The notes under the pieces are model-generated. The model saw only the letters and a program-made list of their open reading frames with translations, was not told the origin of the DNA and ran no database searches. From an uncultured Prevotella sp. (GTDB lineage Bacteria > Bacteroidota > Bacteroidia > Bacteroidales > Bacteroidaceae): 9,240 bases of DNA. A program made the translations under genes and the position numbers. The DNA is taken from positions 1 through 9,240 of the forward strand of contig USFX01000109.1 in NCBI GenBank assembly GCA_900553965.1, read 5' to 3'. Below, piece after piece: positions 6,036-9,240 of the stretch (position 1 is its first letter; the number at the start of each line of letters is the position of its first letter).

Positions 6036-7175
6036 TTATATCTTTATGCCGTTAATGCTTTTTAATAGAATATCGTTGAAGACGGAGAAACGTTTCTTTA
6101 CTGATTCTGTTTTGGCTGTACCACCGGAGAAAGCTCCGAAGTATGAGCTGTTTTCTTTCATTTCCTTGATAAGGTTGTCTTTGAACAGTTCTTTGTGCAG
6201 TAGCAGTTTTCTTGTATTTTCGTCAGAGAGTTTTGCAAAGGCGACTGAGATAACCTCAAAGTAGGCTTTGTTCAGTGGATTCCTGGTGCTGGCCTTATCC
6301 GTTCTTTTTCTGAAAGCGTCATCTCCGAATATTTCTGCGGCAAGATTCATAGCCTTTATAAAATTCTGTTTCATGCTTTCTATCTTGTTGTCATACATGC
6401 CCTTTTTGATATTGCTCATACAGGTGTTTATGAATTTATCCAAATCGGGTTCAGTATAATTTTCATATCCTATAAGATAGAAAGCAACAAAGCGTGAAAC
6501 AAAATCCATGTCCTGTTTGCGCAATGTTGGGATTGCATTTAAGGTAGCAGCTTTAAAAGCAGGAAAGTCAGCCATTTCCCTTATTATATTAATCGTGTCT
6601 CCCCAATATACCGCATTTCTTATTTCCTGCGGAGACAGTTTTATGCCTCCGGTATTGAGCCTTTTGAACAATATATATTTTACGTCATCCGGTACTCCTT
6701 TTCCCAAAACGTTGACTGTGACGGGAAGCATACGTATGTCTCTTTTAATCTCGAAAGGGAAATCATCCATTTTCCTTCCGTTGAAATCCGTTAGAAATTC
6801 CATGTCTGTTAAGGACAATGTTTGGTCGACACAGAAATTACGTATGGCACAACATCTTTGCAGTCCGTCGATGATGTTCCACTTTTTCTTTGAAACTTCT
6901 TCAAAATAAAAGGCCGGTAGCCGCAGACCAAGCAGTATGGATTCAATCAGGCGGCTTTGGTCTTCATCAGACCAGAGGTTCTGCTCACGTTGATATTGGG
7001 TATCGAAATCAATATAATGATATTGTATCATATCAATAATGTCGCCCATGTTCATCGGTGGGGTGCTCAAGCGAATGTCATTCGGTGAGAATGGACTGGT
7101 GATAGCATCGCAGGAGGATGTGTTGTCTTCAGTTTCGAAGATATCAGGTTTTTCTATTGATATGTCTTTTTTCAT
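6036..7175 (-). CDS. DUF262 (GmrS/ParB-like) domain protein without HNH nuclease domain
   Basis: A 379-aa protein. After a ~40-residue acidic, low-complexity N-terminus comes a DUF262 domain: DFDTQYQREQNLWSDEDQS (57-74), SRLIESILLGLRLPAFYF (74-91), WNIIDGLQR (99-107) as the form of the IDGQQR motif, and FKRLNTGGIKLSPQEIRNA (170-188). DUF262 domains have a ParB/sulfiredoxin-like fold and hydrolyse nucleotides in the restriction enzymes GmrSD and SspE, where they sense modified DNA. The DUF1524 HNH domain usually fused behind is absent; the C-terminal half is helical and Lys-rich with no HNH motif. Cutting, if any, must come from another protein. It is the first gene of the cassette. Base composition is clearly AT-rich, which suggests transfer. 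The domain call is firm, the defence role is inference. Confidence 0.92.
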   Translation of the reverse strand: MKKDISIEKPDIFETEDNTSSCDAITSPFSPNDIRLSTPPMNMGDIIDMIQYHYIDFDTQYQREQNLWSDEDQSRLIESILLGLRLPAFYFEEVSKKKWNIIDGLQRCCAIRNFCVDQTLSLTDMEFLTDFNGRKMDDFPFEIKRDIRMLPVTVNVLGKGVPDDVKYILFKRLNTGGIKLSPQEIRNAVYWGDTINIIREMADFPAFKAATLNAIPTLRKQDMDFVSRFVAFYLIGYENYTEPDLDKFINTCMSNIKKGMYDNKIESMKQNFIKAMNLAAEIFGDDAFRKRTDKASTRNPLNKAYFEVISVAFAKLSDENTRKLLLHKELFKDNLIKEMKENSSYFGAFSGGTAKTESVKKRFSVFNDILLKSINGIKI

Positions 7176-7187
7176 AAGAGCGTCATG

Positions 7188-7232
7188 TTATGATAGTTCA
7201 TTCGTGCCCATTCCAAATTCATTCGTGCCCAT
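7188..7232 (-). other. Possible 14-codon upstream ORF made from the repeat in the cassette leader
   Basis: Between the predicted promoter and the DUF262 start there is a frame reading MGTNEFGMGTNELS and then TAA, 12 bases before the DUF262 ATG. It is built from the 21-bp repeat. A further four-codon frame (MTLL) starts at 7186 and its TGA overlaps the DUF262 ATG. They could be leader peptides that tune translation, or chance. Confidence 0.2.
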
Positions 7233-7238
7233 ACCAAA
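7197..7238. repeat. Two head-to-tail 21-bp repeats in the cassette leader
   Basis: Units at 7197-7217 and 7218-7238 are identical at 20 of 21 positions and directly abut. Each begins TTCATTCGTGCCCAT and ends CCAAA on the plus strand. They lie between the predicted -7 box (7287-7294) and the DUF262 ATG, so in the leader of the defence-like operon. A tandem operator, an RNA element, or slippage of a dispersed intergenic repeat are all possible. Two copies are too few and have no spacers, so it is not a CRISPR array. Confidence 0.8.
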
Positions 7239-7286
7239 TATTGTTGTTGATGGTTTGATGGATATTATTGAATAAGCCGTCAAATG

Positions 7287-7294
7287 CAAAATTA
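7287..7294 (-). promoter_or_regulatory. Predicted promoter of the defence-like cassette
   Basis: Minus-strand TAATTTTG is an exact TAnnTTTG -7 box, followed by CATTTGACGG, an AT-rich setting typical of the phylum. No good TTTG -33 box lies 19-21 bases upstream. Transcription would begin near base 7280, giving a leader of about 105 bases that contains both 21-bp repeats. Confidence 0.5.
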
Positions 7295-7363
7295 CGAATA
7301 AATTTTGAGGAAATGATTCTTCAATATCGAAAAGTTCAGTTTCTTTCTTAATTATTATGTTTG

Positions 7364-7397
7364 TTTGGTGAATCTGTTTGCGATAATGTTATATTTG
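7364..7397 (+). promoter_or_regulatory. Near-consensus promoter on the plus strand with no gene downstream
   Basis: TTTG at 7364-7367 and TATATTTG at 7390-7397 match both Bacteroidetes boxes, with a 22-base spacer (19-21 is usual). The predicted transcript would start near 7404 and run antisense into the 3' end of prmA. The plus-strand open frames there look like shadows of prmA. It may be left over from a gene displaced by the cassette, or drive an antisense RNA. Confidence 0.35.
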
Positions 7398-7445
7398 TTT
7401 GTTGTCCAACAGGTACTTAAGAACAGAATTGACAAGAAACATAAT

Positions 7446-8342
7446 TTACCCGGCGCGGAAGGTCATGCAGGCCCAGCCGTTGTCCGTGCGGGTCTGGAGG
7501 TGGGTGAGGCTGAGTTCGGCGGCCTTCGTTTTCAGTATGTCCGTGTCCTCGGTGTAGAAGCCGCTGAGGATGATCAGGGCGCCGTCGGCCATCATGCTTC
7601 GGAAGGCGGCCATGTCGTTGAGGAGGATGTTTCGGTTGATGTTGGCCGTCACTACGTCAAACCGGTCGTCCATTGTGGCCAGCACCGAGGCGTCGCCGAG
7701 GATGGGGAGGAAACGCTCTTCCACACGGTTGATTACGGCATTGTGGCGCGCGTTGTCCACGCTCCACTCGTCAATGTCATATCCGACGGCCTTGGCGGCG
7801 CCGCATTTCAGGGCTATGATGCTCAGTATGCCGGTTCCGCATCCGCAGTCGAGAACGTTCTTGCCATTCAAGTCGGTGTCCAGTAGCGTGGCGGAGACCA
7901 TCCGCGTGGTCTCGTGTGTGCCCGTTCCGAAGGCCATGCGGGCGTCAATCTCGACGCTGATTTCATATCCGTCGTCTTCCGGGAGGTGGCGGCCGTCGTG
8001 GATGACGCAGCGGCTGTTGACCTTGATTGGCTCAAATCCTTCGTTTTCCCAAGCCTCGTTCCAGTCTTTGTCCTCAGCCTCGCCGAACTCGTAGGTCACG
8101 CTGACGGTGTCAAGAGGCATGGCGGCCAGAGCCGTGTCCAGCGCGTCGCGGTCGAAGAGGGCCGTTTGGACATAGCCTTTCAGTCCGTCGTCGGTATATT
8201 CAAAGGTCTCAAGCCCAGCCTCACCGGTTATCGCGGCGAGAATGTCGCGCGCGTTCTGCATCATGAATTCGTTGTCGCCGCAGTCGCCGGCGGCTTCGCC
8301 GGACGTCAGCTGTATGTGAAAATCAATCTCGTAGTACTTCAT
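7446..8342 (-). CDS. prmA: Ribosomal protein L11 methyltransferase
   Basis: A 298-aa cytoplasmic enzyme that uses S-adenosylmethionine to methylate amino groups of ribosomal protein L11. An N-terminal domain of about 90 residues (L11 binding in the family) is followed by the family signature MAFGTGTHETT (136-146), the SAM-binding motif LDCGCGTGILS (164-174), the acidic end of strand 2 VGYDIDEWSVDNAR (187-199), and NINRNIL (234-240), the PrmA form of the methyltransferase motif IV. Length matches the family. An in-frame ATG 30 bases upstream (8372) exists, but it lies upstream of the predicted -7 box at 8362-8369, and the 10 extra residues do not fit the family, so I start at 8342. No clear terminator is seen after the stop. 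Confidence 0.95.
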   Translation of the reverse strand: MKYYEIDFHIQLTSGEAAGDCGDNEFMMQNARDILAAITGEAGLETFEYTDDGLKGYVQTALFDRDALDTALAAMPLDTVSVTYEFGEAEDKDWNEAWENEGFEPIKVNSRCVIHDGRHLPEDDGYEISVEIDARMAFGTGTHETTRMVSATLLDTDLNGKNVLDCGCGTGILSIIALKCGAAKAVGYDIDEWSVDNARHNAVINRVEERFLPILGDASVLATMDDRFDVVTANINRNILLNDMAAFRSMMADGALIILSGFYTEDTDILKTKAAELSLTHLQTRTDNGWACMTFRAG

Positions 8343-8361
8343 TATTGTGCGAATTTTTATG

Positions 8362-8369
8362 CAAAAATA
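8362..8369 (-). promoter_or_regulatory. Predicted prmA promoter (-7 box)
   Basis: Minus-strand TATTTTTG is an exact TAnnTTTG match followed by CATAAAAATTCGC. Transcription would begin near 8355, about 13 bases before the prmA ATG at 8342. This decides against the longer reading frame starting at 8372. No clear TTTG -33 box is present. Confidence 0.6.
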
Positions 8370-8411
8370 CAAAAAATAGGGAAAAACCTACCGGCGTTTA
8401 GGGTTTTTCCG

Positions 8412-8442
8412 TATATTTGTAATACTATTATTGATAATTTTG
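8412..8442 (+). promoter_or_regulatory. Two overlapping candidate -7 boxes upstream of the Trp/Tyr-rich secreted protein
   Basis: TATATTTG (8412-8419) and TAATTTTG (8435-8442) both match TAnnTTTG exactly. Neither has a perfect TTTG at 19-21 bases upstream. They would give leaders of roughly 50 and 28 bases. The 134-base gap to prmA thus holds divergent promoters. Confidence 0.5.
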
Positions 8443-8476
8443 TAGCGTGAATAAACGAACTAAATACGTAGTGATT

Positions 8477-9240
8477 ATGAAGAGATGGTTTCTTGCATCA
8501 TTGGCGTCCGTGGCGTTGCCTCTTGCAGGTCTCGCTCAGGACGATATGTATTTTGTGCCGACAAAGGCCAACGTGGAGAAAAGCAAGCGTGACTATGGCA
8601 TGCCGCGCGACACCTATTATTCCGGCAGCGACCGCAGCGTTGACGACTATAACCGTCGCGGGAGCTACGTTCAGGAGATTGATTCGGCCGGCAATGACAT
8701 TGTCGATTTTGACGCCGTAGCCGGTGTCTATCCCGATTCGCTCACGACGGAAGGGCCCGATGACTATCAGCTGACGCGACGCATGAGCCGCTTTGACGAC
8801 TATTCGTGGAGCGACCCCTACTGGGCCGGCTATTACGCGGGCCGCTCGTCGTGGTACGGATGGTATGACCCGTGGTATTCGCCGGGCTGGTATTATTACG
8901 ACCCATGGTACTGCGGATGGTATTCACCGTGGCATTACGGCTGGCATTCACCGTGGTATGGCCTTTGCGGATGGTACGGATGGTATGGCGGTGTGTGGGG
9001 TGGTCCCCATTATGTCACCCTCCGTGGCGGTGGACCGGCCGGCACGAATAACCGTGCCCGTGGTGTGGGGCGTGCCGGATTGGGCGTCAACAGCGGGGCT
9101 GCTTCAGTATCTAATGGCATTGCCAACCGCAGCCGTAGAATGGCTTCCGGTGTGAACAACCGCAATTTCTCGGCCTCGGAGCGTTTCGGCGTGAACCGTA
9201 CGAACACAGCGGTGCGCAACAACATGACGCAGCGTCCGAC
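8477..9240 (+). CDS. Secreted Trp/Tyr/Gly-rich low-complexity protein (runs off the right edge)
   Basis: Open from ATG at 8477 to the window end, 254 whole codons. Residues 1-20 (MKRWFLASLASVALPLAGLA) are a signal peptide with a likely cut before Gln21. Residues 21-108 are polar and acidic. Residues 109-179 (8801-9013) are extraordinary: by my count 14 Trp and 17 Tyr in 71 residues, in repeats such as WYGWYDPWYSPGWYYYDPWY. After this the sequence turns to Gly/Asn/Arg/Ser-rich (GVGRAGLGVN, NNRARG, GVNNRN). There is no enzyme motif. I recall similar Bacteroidales secreted proteins but no known role; an outer-surface or carbohydrate-binding structural part is a guess. No lipobox Cys follows the signal peptide. 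Two -7 boxes lie just upstream. Codon use and GC match the core genes, so I see no sign of transfer. Confidence 0.85.
   Translation, partial: MKRWFLASLASVALPLAGLAQDDMYFVPTKANVEKSKRDYGMPRDTYYSGSDRSVDDYNRRGSYVQEIDSAGNDIVDFDAVAGVYPDSLTTEGPDDYQLTRRMSRFDDYSWSDPYWAGYYAGRSSWYGWYDPWYSPGWYYYDPWYCGWYSPWHYGWHSPWYGLCGWYGWYGGVWGGPHYVTLRGGGPAGTNNRARGVGRAGLGVNSGAASVSNGIANRSRRMASGVNNRNFSASERFGVNRTNTAVRNNMTQRP
8915..8959 (+). repeat. Internal 24-bp-period repeat in the Trp/Tyr-rich coding region
   Basis: Bases 8915-8935 and 8939-8959 agree at 18 of 21 positions and encode GWYSPWH and GWHSPWY. The differences fall at first or third codon positions and mostly swap Tyr for His. The aromatic region seems to have grown by tandem duplication of an eight-codon unit; shorter GWYGWY words recur at both ends. 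Confidence 0.65.

Larger units (their letters stand above)
4212..7294 (-). other. Candidate anti-phage defence cassette (DUF262 + DUF3696 ATPase + E3-like effector)
   Basis: Three minus-strand genes run without a break: DUF262 protein, 4-base gap, DUF3696 ATPase, one-base TGATG overlap, 224-aa protein. A predicted promoter lies at 7287-7294. The block sits between GH25 and prmA and is more AT-rich than both: for example bases 6421-6480 contain 18 G/C of 60, against 41 of 60 in bases 2461-2520 of pfp. No integrase, transposase, tRNA or flanking direct repeat is visible, so how it arrived is unknown. DUF262 and DUF3696 proteins are frequent in defence islands. The ATPase-plus-partners layout recalls the Menshen system, from memory and unchecked. 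Confidence 0.55.

Noticed and set aside
7197..7238. CRISPR array
   Set aside because: Only two units, directly abutting with no spacers, and no cas genes in the window.
4143..7445. Insertion of the cassette by a transposon or site-specific integrase
   Set aside because: I looked for terminal inverted repeats, flanking direct repeats, a tRNA target, and transposase or integrase genes and saw none; only the base composition suggests transfer.
8343..8372. Upstream in-frame ATG that would add 10 residues to PrmA
   Set aside because: It lies upstream of an exact -7 box, the added residues (MYFCIKIRTI) are translated promoter DNA, and the PrmA family starts at the MKYYEI position.
7365..8450. Long plus-strand frames of 173, 174 and 178 codons opposite prmA
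   Set aside because: They are antisense shadows of the GC-rich, strongly biased prmA gene; their protein sequences are low-complexity and match no domain.
8793..9155. 120-codon plus-strand frame with repeats such as GTDGM and HRGI
   Set aside because: It is the +1 frame reading of the repetitive Trp/Tyr-rich gene; the true frame has a signal peptide and stays open from 8477 to the window end.

Overview
The window looks like chromosomal DNA from a member of the Bacteroidales (Prevotellaceae or Muribaculaceae are my best guesses). Three things point there. Several starts are preceded by copies of the Bacteroidetes -7 promoter element TAnnTTTG. Start codons lack Shine-Dalgarno sequences. The gene content fits: a long PPi-dependent phosphofructokinase, a membrane-anchored GH25 lysozyme, and a short protein beginning MANRRTLK of a type I associate with this order. 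The assignment is inference, because there is no rRNA or other marker gene here.

Layout. Bases 1-1104 hold three minus-strand genes: a 90-aa helical protein of unknown function, a small PlsC-type acyltransferase, and the start of a secreted protein cut by the left edge. Bases 1105-1526 are a divergent regulatory gap with a 22-bp tandem repeat carrying a dyad, two predicted promoters, and a hairpin in the predicted pfp leader. Then come pfp on the plus strand (1527-3170), a strong hairpin terminator, and the GH25 lysozyme gene (3252-4142). Bases 4212-7175 hold a tight three-gene minus-strand operon. Bases 7446-8342 encode PrmA on the minus strand. A secreted protein with an extreme Trp/Tyr-rich middle starts at 8477 on the plus strand and runs off the right edge.

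The most interesting part is the three-gene operon. In transcription order it encodes a DUF262 (GmrS/ParB-like) protein without an HNH nuclease domain, an AAA ATPase ending in a DUF3696 domain, and a 224-aa protein translationally coupled to the ATPase. The last ~47 residues of that third protein resemble the ribonuclease domain of colicin E3, which cuts 16S rRNA. It sits between housekeeping genes, is visibly more AT-rich than its neighbours, and has its own promoter and a leader with a 21-bp tandem repeat. I infer an acquired anti-phage (abortive-infection-like) cassette: DUF262 and the ATPase would sense infection and release or activate a ribosome-cutting effector. The two-gene core recalls the published Menshen defence system, a recollection I could not check here. 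The E3-like effector assignment rests on a by-eye motif match.

The remaining genes are ordinary core functions: glycolysis (Pfp), envelope lipid and peptidoglycan work (acyltransferase, GH25), and ribosomal protein L11 methylation (PrmA).
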